Below are positions 1 through 5,076 of a stretch of 8,880 bases of DNA, piece after piece. The notes under the pieces were generated by a model. The model was not told the origin of the DNA. It saw only the letters and a list, made by a program, of their open reading frames with translations, and made no database searches. The translations under genes and the position numbers were made by a program. Each line of letters begins with the position of its first letter. Positions within the stretch are counted from its first letter, which is position 1. This DNA comes from CAZUZD01 sp964624465 (GTDB lineage: Bacteria > Planctomycetota > Planctomycetia > Isosphaerales > Isosphaeraceae): the NCBI GenBank assembly GCA_964624465.1, contig CAZUZD010000268.1, positions 1 through 8,880 of the forward strand. Reading direction: 5' to 3'.

Positions 1-403
1 GGCGATCGCCGGCGGGCCGGCCGCCGCCGATGCGCTGGCGAAGGTCGCCCTGGTCCAGCCCCTGTTCCGCGAGGTGCTCGACGCCTACGACCCCGACCGG
101 CCCGACGGCCCGAACCTCTACGCCCTGTTCCGCACCTTCTGGGGCCGCCTGCCCGAGCCCCTGCGGATCGCGCTGCGGCACCGCCTGCTGACCGACGACC
201 GCGCCCCGCTCGACCCCGCGCATCCCCCCCTGCCCGACCGGATCGCCGCCGTGCAGGCCTACCCCACCCGCCCCGCCCCCGACGCCCACGAGCCCGCCGC
301 CCGCGCCGTCTGCGACCTCGAAGCCCTGGAGCAGCGGCTCCACGACCTCCTCTTCGCCACCCGCGGCCCCGAGCCCAGCGTCTTCCACCGCGCCGGCAGC
401 TAG
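1..403 (+). CDS. C-terminal end of a probable M48-type metallopeptidase (partial)
   Basis: The reading frame is open from base 2 to a TAG at 401-403, so 133 C-terminal residues of a gene that starts before the window are visible. The piece is helical and rich in Ala, Pro, Arg and Leu. Near its middle is LDPAHPPLPDRIAAVQAYP, which resembles the segment near the end of M48-family peptidases (a Thr/Ala-His-Pro turn, then R-[IL]-A-A-[LIV]). Before it come FRTFWGRLPEPLR and a charged helix; after it comes a Leu/Glu-rich helix. The catalytic HExxH lies outside the window, so the family call rests on this short C-terminal resemblance alone. A GTG at 74 is an internal Val codon, not a start. No membrane segment or cysteine pattern is visible apart from one Cys. 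The gene ends over 300 bp before the next one and is probably the last of its transcript. The partial coding frame is firm; the family name is tentative. Confidence 0.6.
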   Translation, partial: AIAGGPAAADALAKVALVQPLFREVLDAYDPDRPDGPNLYALFRTFWGRLPEPLRIALRHRLLTDDRAPLDPAHPPLPDRIAAVQAYPTRPAPDAHEPAARAVCDLEALEQRLHDLLFATRGPEPSVFHRAGS

Positions 404-425
404 GCCCGCGGCCCGTGGCCGAACC

Positions 426-456
426 TCCGGGCTCCGCTGGGCACTCCGGCGGTTCC
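426..456 (-). repeat. Inverted, shortened copy of the intergenic repeat module
   Basis: Read on the minus strand, 456-439 gives GGAACCGCCGGAGTGCCC, matching 17 of 18 bases of 1801-1818. After a shorter middle, 436-426 gives CGGAGCCCGGA, matching 1831-1841 exactly. The middle part that forms the left arm of the hairpin in the other copies is missing here, so this copy is a decayed or trimmed version in opposite orientation, on the other side of the secreted protein gene. Confidence 0.6.
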
Positions 457-477
457 CGGTCCCGTAGGCCGGAGCGG

Positions 478-491
478 AGCGTGGCCACGCT
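478..491. repeat. 14-bp perfect palindrome AGCGTGGCCACGCT
   Basis: The sequence is its own reverse complement. A 12-bp version (GCGTGGCCACGC) recurs at 1899-1910 in the downstream array, followed in both places by CTG. It could be a dyad binding site or part of the dispersed repeat. The recurrence in both gaps favours the repeat. Confidence 0.5.
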
Positions 492-692
492 GCGGAGGCA
501 CCCAGGGGCGTTGCCGGTTTGCGTCGGACGGAGTCGCTCCGATTGCCCCGGGTGGCGGCGGCGGCTACCCTGGAGGGAACGAGATGAGGCCGCGACGACC
601 GCCGGGGCCCCTGGGGCCTCGAGAGGACGCGACGCGATGCGATCCGACGACACACGCCACGGGGACCGGACGATGCGGACGGCAGCAGCGCC

Positions 693-697
693 GAGGA
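693..697 (+). promoter_or_regulatory. Ribosome binding site that decides the start at 706
   Basis: GAGGA lies 8 nt before the ATG at 706, the best spacing of the three in-frame ATG candidates. The ATG at 637 has GAGAGGA at 621-627, and the one at 673 has only a poor G-rich stretch. Confidence 0.5.
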
Positions 698-705
698 AGA
701 TCGGG

Positions 706-1488
706 ATGCGGGTCTGGGCCCGACGGCTGGTGATCGTCGCCGCGGCGCTGGCGCCGTGGCTGGGCGCCGGCAGCGGCACGGCGCGGGCCCAGTTCGGGTT
801 CGGATACGGGTTTGGCGGCATGTGGGGCGGCGGCGGCTACTCGAACATGGCCACGCTGAACAACATCAACAACCGCTCGGAGGCCGCCGGCCAGGCCGCC
901 TACGCCGCCCGCGCCCGGGGCCCGTTCGGCACCGGCTCGGGCAACCCGTACCAGGGCAACCCGAACGCGTTCATCAACAACGTCCGCGACACCTCGTTCC
1001 AGGATCGCTTCAACGCCTCGACCCGCCGCTCGATCGAGTCGCACGTCGCCCGCCGGCCCGACGCCAGCCTGCTGGCCGAGATGCCGCCGGTGACCGGGCC
1101 GAAGCCCGCCACGCCGGCCGCCCCCATCGCCCGCGCCGCGATCCCGCTGACCAGCTTCTTCGGGCCCAACGGCCTGCTGATCTGGCCCACCGGCTCGCCC
1201 ACCGAGGGGACCCTGGGCGGCCAGCGCGAGCAGGCCAGCCAGTCCGCGGCGATCGTCTTCGCCCAGGTCCGCTCGCAGGGCTTCGCGCCCGTCGGCATCG
1301 TCACCGACGCCCGCACCAAGCTCGTCACCTATGGCCAGCCGGCGCTGCAGTACCTCCGCCAGAACACGACCCCCGTGCTCGCCGACGGCTTCCACAGCTT
1401 CCTGCTCGGCCTCTACGACGCCCTCGGCCGGGCCGCCACCCCGACCACCCCCGCCGCCGCGCCGGCCGCCGCCCCGGCCCCCCGCTGA
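706..1488 (+). CDS. Secreted Gly-rich protein of unknown function
   Basis: A 260-residue protein with no family I can name. Residues 1-28 form a clear Sec signal peptide: basic start MRVWARR, hydrophobic LVIVAAALAPWLGAG, likely cleavage after ARA before Gln29. The mature N-terminus is Gly/Phe-rich (about 30-45). An Asn-rich helix-like stretch with NMATLNNINNRSEAAGQAAY and NAFINNVRD follows, then a Pro/Ala linker (127-146). The compact C-terminal part (about 147-242) contains FFGPNGLLIWP and a probably alpha/beta segment. The last 18 residues are a Pro/Ala/Thr tail. There is no cysteine. The start at 706 is chosen because it has the best RBS and gives an ordinary signal peptide; 673 or 637 would lengthen the N-region by 11 or 23 residues. 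The gene stands alone between two gaps carrying the same repeat family. It is probably an envelope or periplasmic protein; an enzymatic role cannot be supported. Confidence 0.8.
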   Translation: MRVWARRLVIVAAALAPWLGAGSGTARAQFGFGYGFGGMWGGGGYSNMATLNNINNRSEAAGQAAYAARARGPFGTGSGNPYQGNPNAFINNVRDTSFQDRFNASTRRSIESHVARRPDASLLAEMPPVTGPKPATPAAPIARAAIPLTSFFGPNGLLIWPTGSPTEGTLGGQREQASQSAAIVFAQVRSQGFAPVGIVTDARTKLVTYGQPALQYLRQNTTPVLADGFHSFLLGLYDALGRAATPTTPAAAPAAAPAPR

Positions 1489-1496
1489 TCGGGGGG
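1478..1496 (+). terminator. All-GC stem spanning the stop codon
   Basis: CCCCCC at 1478-1483 can pair with GGGGGG at 1491-1496 around the 7-nt loop GCTGATC, which contains the TGA stop (1486-1488). No T-tract follows. It could help end transcription or stabilise the mRNA 3' end together with the hairpin at 1524-1547. Confidence 0.35.
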
Positions 1497-1523
1497 AGCC
1501 TCGACCGAACCGGCATCGGAGGT

Positions 1524-1547
1524 CCGGGCTCCGTCCGCGGAGCCCGG
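1524..1547 (+). terminator. Perfect 10-bp hairpin 35 nt after the stop; first copy of the repeat hairpin
   Basis: CCGGGCTCCG (1524-1533), loop TCCG, CGGAGCCCGG (1538-1547), a perfect inverted repeat. It is also the first of three spaced copies of the same hairpin (next at 1817 and 2113), so it may be primarily a repeat element. There is no T-tract, so termination is only possible, not shown. Confidence 0.4.
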
Positions 1548-1577
1548 AGCCGACCGCCTCGGACGGTGAGGCCGGGT

Positions 1578-1606
1578 GCCGTGGCCAGCCGGCGCCTGGC
1601 CACGGC
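1578..1606. repeat. 11-bp perfect stem-loop in the array
   Basis: GCCGTGGCCAG (1578-1588) and CTGGCCACGGC (1596-1606) are perfect reverse complements around a 7-nt loop, CCGGCGC. The related dyad at 1988-2012 has 11 pairs with one T-T mismatch and a 3-nt loop. The one at 1900-1926 has a 7-bp stem with a 13-nt loop. Confidence 0.6.
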
Positions 1607-1790
1607 GACGATTCGGAGGCCACCGGATCCGGGCCCCGCCGGGCGGGACCCGGGCACCCCGGCAGCTGACGCGCGGATTCGAGAGGCCCCCGGATCCGGG
1701 CCCCGCACGCGTGACCGGGCACACCGGTATTCGGCGTGCGGGGTGGTCGATTGAGACGGTGCCGGGGTGCCCGCGGCCCGCGTGCGGAAG

Positions 1791-1855
1791 GGTCGAGCGA
1801 GGAACCGCCGGGGTGCCCGGGTTCCGTCCTCGGAGCCCGGATGCAGCAGCCTCGG
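1791..1855 (+). repeat. 65-bp direct repeat, copy 1
   Basis: It matches 2087-2151 at 61 of 65 positions. It contains a hairpin, CCGGGTTCCG (1817-1826) with CGGAGCCCGG (1831-1840), with one G-T pair in the stem and loop TCCT. Confidence 0.7.
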
Positions 1856-1889
1856 ACGATCGCGGAACCGCGACCATGCGGAGGCCGCC

Positions 1890-2022
1890 GAATCGTCGGC
1901 GTGGCCACGCTGACGCTCAGGCCACGGCACACCAGCAACGGAGCCGAGACCCGTCCGGAGCAAGGGAGCCGAGCCTCGCCCGTGTGCCGTGGTCTGGCGA
2001 AGCCTGACCACGCCGACGATTC
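1890..2022. repeat. Long-range inverted repeat inside the array
   Basis: GAATCGTCGGCGTGG at 1890-1904 is the exact reverse complement of 2008-2022. Together with their adjoining GTGGCC/GGTC dyads they enclose about 100 bp. This means one array element is inverted relative to its neighbours, as in paired REP/BIME-like elements. Confidence 0.55.
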
Positions 2023-2086
2023 CGAGGCACCCACCGTCAGGCTCCACATGCGGGGCCCGGGCACCCCGGCGTTCGGCGTGCGGGGT

Positions 2087-2151
2087 GGTCGAGCGAGGAA
2101 CCGCCGGGGGGCCCGGGTTCCGGCTTCGGAGCCCGGATCCAGCAGCCTCGG
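2087..2151 (+). repeat. 65-bp direct repeat, copy 2
   Basis: The second copy of the block at 1791-1855, offset 296. Its hairpin is CCGGGTTCCG (2113-2122), loop GCTT, CGGAGCCCGG (2127-2136). Two of the four differences from copy 1 fall in the hairpin loop. Confidence 0.7.
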
Positions 2152-2231
2152 ATGAGGTCGGATGTGGGTGTGCCGGGGTTTGGTCTCTGGTCGAGGTCCG
2201 GAAGTGGATCGGCGGCGGGGTGGGTCAACGG

Positions 2232-2270
2232 CCACGGGGCAGGCTGGCGTGGTGCCGGCCTGCCCCGTGG
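2232..2270 (-). terminator. Long GC stem-loop downstream of the TlpA-like gene
   Basis: CCACGGGGCAGGC (2232-2244) is the exact reverse complement of 2258-2270. The 13 nt between can pair further (T-G, G-C, G-C, C-G, G-T), leaving a 3-nt loop, so the stem approaches 18 bp. It starts 60 nt after the stop of the minus-strand TlpA-like gene. No T-tract follows on either strand, so it is a candidate terminator or mRNA-stabilising hairpin. It differs in sequence from the array hairpins. Confidence 0.5.
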
Positions 2271-2293
2271 GGAGGTCTCGAGATGAGGCTGGG

Positions 2294-2319
2294 CGGCCCG
2301 CCCGGCGAGGGGCGGGCCG
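2294..2319 (-). terminator. 10-bp hairpin just after the TlpA-like stop codon
   Basis: CGGCCCGCCC (2294-2303), loop GGCGAG, GGGCGGGCCG (2310-2319), a perfect stem 10 nt beyond the TGA at 2330-2332. It forms a tandem pair with the longer stem at 2232-2270. No T-run is present. Confidence 0.45.
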
Positions 2320-2329
2320 GCGGGCGGGC

Positions 2330-3424
2330 TCAGCGACCGAGGGCCCTGGTCAGGGCGGCCTCGAGGGCGGGGCCGGCGAGGTCAAGCTGCTCGACCTTGC
2401 CGTCGCGGCCGATGACGATGCTGGCGGGGACCTCGGTGACGCGGTAGGCGCCGGCGTAGTCCTGGGGGCCCTGGCCGTTGATCAGGTTCGGCCAGCGGAC
2501 GTTGTGCTGGACCAGGAACCGGCGGACGTCGGGCAGCACGGCGGCGGGGTCCTCGGAGCCCTCCTGGAGGGTGTCCAGGTTCACGCCCACGACCTCGAAG
2601 CCGTTGGCGGCGTTGGCCTTGTAGAACTCGCTCAGGCGGACGGCCTGGGGGGCACTCGGCAGGCACCAGCTCGCCCAGAAGACGACCAGCACGACCTTGC
2701 CCTGGAGCTTGGCCAGGTCAAACGGCTTGCCGTCGACGTCCTTGCCAACGATGGCCGGGGCGGGCTGGCCGACCAGGGCGAGGTGGGCGAGGCGGTCGTC
2801 GGCGAAGGCCTGGACGTTGGCGTCGGGGCTGGCGGCCTTGATCATCTCGAAGGCCTTGCGGGCGACGTCGTAGCGGCCGGCGGCGACGAGCTTCTGGTAG
2901 TAGACCTCGAGCACCGCGATGCGGGTCTCCAGCGGCAGCGTGGCGGCGGCGGGCGCCTGGCCATTGTCGCCCGCCTTCTTGCTGGCGGCGATCGCCTTGT
3001 CGAGGCTCTGGAGCGACTCGTCGTAGGCGTTGCGCTCGACCTCGGCCAGGATATTGGCGACGTTGGCCAGGTACTGCAACTCGGGGTGCGCCTTGGGGGT
3101 GGCGACGACCTGCTCGGCGAACTTCTCGGCGTGGCTGTAGTGGCCGCCGATCAGGGCGGCGCGGAAGTAGGCCAGCCAGACCGCCTCGGCCTGCGCCGGC
3201 GGCAGCGCGGCGGCGGCCCTGGCGAGCTGGTCGAGCCGCTGCACCTCGAGCTTCAGCACGCCCTGGGTGAACGCGGCGTCGATGGCGGCCACCGGGTCAG
3301 CAGCCGGCTGGGGCGCCTGGGCCGGCGCGGGGGCCTGGCCCTGCGCCCGGACGGCGGCCGGGGCGGTGGCGGCCAGCGTGAGCCCGCCGACCAGGATGGC
3401 GTGGCGCAATTGCGGTCGGATCAT
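2330..3424 (-). CDS. Exported TlpA-like thioredoxin-fold protein with a CxxS active site
   Basis: A 364-residue protein. Residues 1-27 are a signal peptide (MIRPQLRH, then a hydrophobic core, cleavage likely at VRA before Gln28), followed by a Pro/Ala/Gln linker (28-45). Residues 46-215 are all-helical and TPR-like (pairs such as YFRAALIGGHYSHAEKFAEQ). Residues 218-362 form a TlpA/AhpC-TSA-type thioredoxin fold: GQPAPAI entry, GKVVLVVFWASWCLPS as strand and active site, and EVPAS (331-335) as the cis-Pro loop. TlpA-type proteins normally carry WCxxC and act as envelope thiol-disulfide oxidoreductases. Here the motif is W253-C254-L-P-S257, and Cys254 is the only cysteine of the whole protein. 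Ser257 is AGT, one base from the Cys codon TGT. Dithiol chemistry is therefore unlikely; a monothiol, isomerase-like or non-redox role is more plausible. The ATG at 3424 has AGGAG at 3435-3439 with 10-nt spacing. It is divergent from the CAP gene. Confidence 0.9.
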   Translation of the reverse strand: MIRPQLRHAILVGGLTLAATAPAAVRAQGQAPAPAQAPQPAADPVAAIDAAFTQGVLKLEVQRLDQLARAAAALPPAQAEAVWLAYFRAALIGGHYSHAEKFAEQVVATPKAHPELQYLANVANILAEVERNAYDESLQSLDKAIAASKKAGDNGQAPAAATLPLETRIAVLEVYYQKLVAAGRYDVARKAFEMIKAASPDANVQAFADDRLAHLALVGQPAPAIVGKDVDGKPFDLAKLQGKVVLVVFWASWCLPSAPQAVRLSEFYKANAANGFEVVGVNLDTLQEGSEDPAAVLPDVRRFLVQHNVRWPNLINGQGPQDYAGAYRVTEVPASIVIGRDGKVEQLDLAGPALEAALTRALGR

Positions 3425-3861
3425 CGTCGGTCGACTCCTGCTCGTGCTCGACGCGCCCGGCGAAGGGCACCCGTCCGGTCGGCCCGTGCATCCGGGCCCG
3501 TCTCCCCGGTCGTCCCTTCGCCCGCGCCCTGGCGGCCGCTGCCGGTCCGGCCCGCGAGGCCGTGCTCGCCTCGCCCCGGACCGGAAACGGCTCCGCCGGC
3601 ATGAGAACCATTGTGCCAGATGCCGGGGCGGCCGAGTAGTCGTCGCCGGCGGCGGGTTTCCCGCTCGCCACACCCGCCGGCCACCGGGCCCCACGGCCGG
3701 ACGACCCCGCCAACCCTCACGAGCCGACGCCGCCCGACCCCGACCCCCGGAACCGCGCGAAGTCGCCGGCGCGGGCCGGCCGATGGCCTGTCAGTGCGTC
3801 CAGTGCCCGCGGCCCGGGCCGCGACTCGACGGGCGTGACGTCCCCAGCCGGAGGCAGTGCC
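3425..3861. other. Divergent intergenic region between the TlpA-like and CAP genes
   Basis: About 437 bp expected to hold promoters for both flanking genes. The minus-strand RBS AGGAG lies at 3435-3439 and the plus-strand RBS GGAGG at 3850-3854. There is a short AT-richer island (3601-3620) between 7-bp arms CCGGCAT (3596-3602) and ATGCCGG (3620-3626), and a 16-bp perfect palindrome at 3808-3823. No consensus sigma-70 pair is visible. Open frames crossing the region lack any protein-like features. Confidence 0.5.
3808..3823. repeat. 16-bp perfect palindrome upstream of the CAP gene
   Basis: CGCGGCCCGGGCCGCG is its own reverse complement and lies 38 nt before the GTG start at 3862. It could be an operator or a leader hairpin. 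In such GC-rich DNA a chance origin is also quite possible. Confidence 0.4.
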
Positions 3862-5058
3862 GTGTTCGGCCCTCGACGCCCACTCCGGCCGGTGACTGCG
3901 CCCACGTCCGCGCACCGGCCTCGTCGCGTCCGACGGTTCCGGCCCGGTGGCCCGGGAGCCGCCGCCCCGGCGCTGGAGCCGCGGTGGCTGATGACCGCGA
4001 CCGCGACCGCGACGGTGCAGCCCAGCGGCGACGAGCAGTACATGCTGGAGCTGGTCAACCGGCTGCGGTCCGACCCGCCCGCCGAGGCGCGCCGGCTGGT
4101 GAGCCTGGCCCGCCGCGACCCGACCCTGCGACGCGCCGCGGCCGGCTCCGACCTGGCGGGCTTCGTCCGGATCCTGGCCCGCACGCCGGCCCTGCCGCCG
4201 CTGGCGTTCAACGCGCGGCTGATCGAGGCCGCCCGCGCGCAGACCGACGCCATGGTCGCGGCCAATGCCCAGTTCCACGCCGCCGACGGTTTCCTCACCG
4301 ACGCGGCCGTCGCCCGCGCCGCCGACGGCGCGGCCTTTTACCCGGTGCCGGCGGCCGGCTGGGCCACCGGTGAGAACGTATACGCCTTCACCCGGAACCT
4401 GCCGGCGACGGCGCGGCTGCTCGACGCGGTCGACTACCTGCACGCCGGCCTGGCGATCGACTGGGGCAACCCCGACTTCGGCCACCTCCGCAACCTGCTG
4501 GCGCCGGGGCCCTCGCAGGCGACGGCGCGCGGGCGGCTGCCGTTCGCCGAGGTCGGCATCGGCCTGCGGGCCGACGCCCATCCGACCGTGCCGCCGCCGG
4601 CGCGGCCCGAGCAGCCGGCGAACCTCGGGCTCGACGTGGGCCCGGTGCTCGTCGCCCAGGAGTTCGGCTGGCGCGACGGCGACGCGTTCCTGACCGGCAC
4701 GCTCAGCGTCGACCGCGACGCCGACCGGTTCTACTCGCCCGGCGAGGGCCTGGGCGGCGTGACGATCGTGGCGCAGGGCGACCCGGGCCGCGGCCCGTAC
4801 ACGACCACGACCTGGGACTCCGGCGGCTACGCGCTGGCGCTGCCGGCGGGAACCTACCGCGTGACCGCCACCGGGCCCGGCCTGGCCACGTCGCAGGCGA
4901 CCACGGTGCACGTCGGCGTCGACAACGTCGCGTGGTCGGTCACGCTCAACACCGCCGGCGCGCCGATCCCCCCGGCCGGTCGGCGGCCCGGCCCGCGCCC
5001 GCAGGTCGGCCGCCCGATCAAGGTCGGGCCGGGCCCGACCCCCGGGCGCCCGCGCTGA
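3862..5058 (+). CDS. LEPR-motif secreted CAP/SCP-domain protein with C-terminal SdrD_B-like domain
   Basis: A 398-residue protein. The N-terminus is strongly basic and then has ALEPRWLMT (37-45), like the LEPR-XLL motif seen at the start of many planctomycete envelope proteins. Residues 57-236 form a CAP (SCP/YkwD-type) domain: EQYMLELVNRLRSDP opening helix, FNARLIEAARAQTDAMV, FH (His139), TGENVY (Glu171), FGHLRNLL (His208) and FAEVGIGL. The His/Glu/His set typical of CAP cavities is thus present. Residues about 262-364 are beta-rich, with DRDADRFYSPGEGLGGVTIVAQG, an SdrD_B or carboxypeptidase-regulatory-like repeat of the kind that binds calcium. The tail (365-398) is Pro/Arg/Gly-rich and basic. 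It has no cysteine. The GTG at 3862 is chosen because GGAGG (3850-3854) lies 7 nt upstream; the GTG at 3835 has no RBS. The biochemical role of bacterial CAP proteins is mostly unknown; a surface location is inferred. Confidence 0.88.
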   Translation: MFGPRRPLRPVTAPTSAHRPRRVRRFRPGGPGAAAPALEPRWLMTATATATVQPSGDEQYMLELVNRLRSDPPAEARRLVSLARRDPTLRRAAAGSDLAGFVRILARTPALPPLAFNARLIEAARAQTDAMVAANAQFHAADGFLTDAAVARAADGAAFYPVPAAGWATGENVYAFTRNLPATARLLDAVDYLHAGLAIDWGNPDFGHLRNLLAPGPSQATARGRLPFAEVGIGLRADAHPTVPPPARPEQPANLGLDVGPVLVAQEFGWRDGDAFLTGTLSVDRDADRFYSPGEGLGGVTIVAQGDPGRGPYTTTTWDSGGYALALPAGTYRVTATGPGLATSQATTVHVGVDNVAWSVTLNTAGAPIPPAGRRPGPRPQVGRPIKVGPGPTPGRPR

Positions 5059-5071
5059 GCCGGGCGCCGGC
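5059..5071. terminator. Short hairpin between convergent stop codons
   Basis: GCCGG, loop GCG, CCGGC sits exactly in the 18 bp between the two convergent stops (5058 and 5077). It is small and without T-tracts, so a shared terminator is only a possibility. Confidence 0.25.
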
Positions 5072-5076
5072 GGGCG

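Larger units (their letters stand above)
404..705. other. Intergenic gap with an inverted repeat fragment and palindromes
   Basis: About 300 bp between the partial peptidase-like gene and the secreted protein gene. It holds an inverted copy of part of the repeat family found at 1524-2153 (see 426-456), a perfect 14-bp palindrome AGCGTGGCCACGCT at 478-491, and a small hairpin CGGAG/CTCCG at 529-541. The right half (about 570-705) is probably the leader of the next gene. No clear -35/-10 pair can be recognised. Confidence 0.5.
1524..2153 (+). repeat. Degenerate intergenic array of about 295-bp units
   Basis: Three copies of one hairpin with the same arm design start at 1524, 1817 and 2113 (spacings 293 and 296). 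The two intervals hold related pieces in the same order: a GTGGCC-type dyad (1578-1606; 1900-1926 and 1988-2012), a GACGATTC[GC]GAGGC block (1608-1621; 2016-2029), a CCCGGGCACCCCGGC block (1649-1663; 2056-2070), a 21-nt identical block (1730-1750; 2072-2092) and a 65-bp block of 61/65 identity ending the unit (1791-1855; 2087-2151). The first unit carries an extra 46 bp between 1750 and 1797, and a 17-nt block CCGGATCCGGGCCCCGC occurs twice (1623-1639 and 1690-1706). Reading frames through the region are open in several phases, but none has an RBS, domain or protein-like composition, so I read it as non-coding. It resembles REP/BIME-type repeats in form; I cannot name a family. Confidence 0.65.

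Noticed and set aside
584..733. A 49-codon frame with a good GGAGGG ribosome binding site at 572-577 overlapping the start of the secreted protein gene.
   Set aside because: The product is an Arg/Pro/Gly-rich string with no protein-like features, and it is out of frame with the real gene. A leader peptide cannot be excluded, but nothing beyond the RBS supports it.
1524..2153. CRISPR array.
   Set aside because: The repeats are spaced by about 295 bp, are imperfect, partly inverted, and lack unique short spacers; no cas genes are present.
1524..2153. Insertion sequence or integron-like element.
   Set aside because: No transposase or integrase reading frame, no clear terminal inverted repeats around the whole block, and no target-site duplication could be found.
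565..2235. A long open frame of over 550 codons on the minus strand across the secreted protein gene and the repeat array.
   Set aside because: It is low-complexity (Arg, Gly, Pro), crosses the repeat array, and lies antisense to a gene with a clear signal peptide. High GC content removes stop codons and produces such frames by chance.
2162..3604. A 480-codon plus-strand frame opposite the TlpA-like gene.
   Set aside because: The opposite strand encodes a recognisable thioredoxin-fold protein with signal peptide and RBS. The plus-strand translation is a Gly/Val/Leu/Asp-rich mirror without domains.
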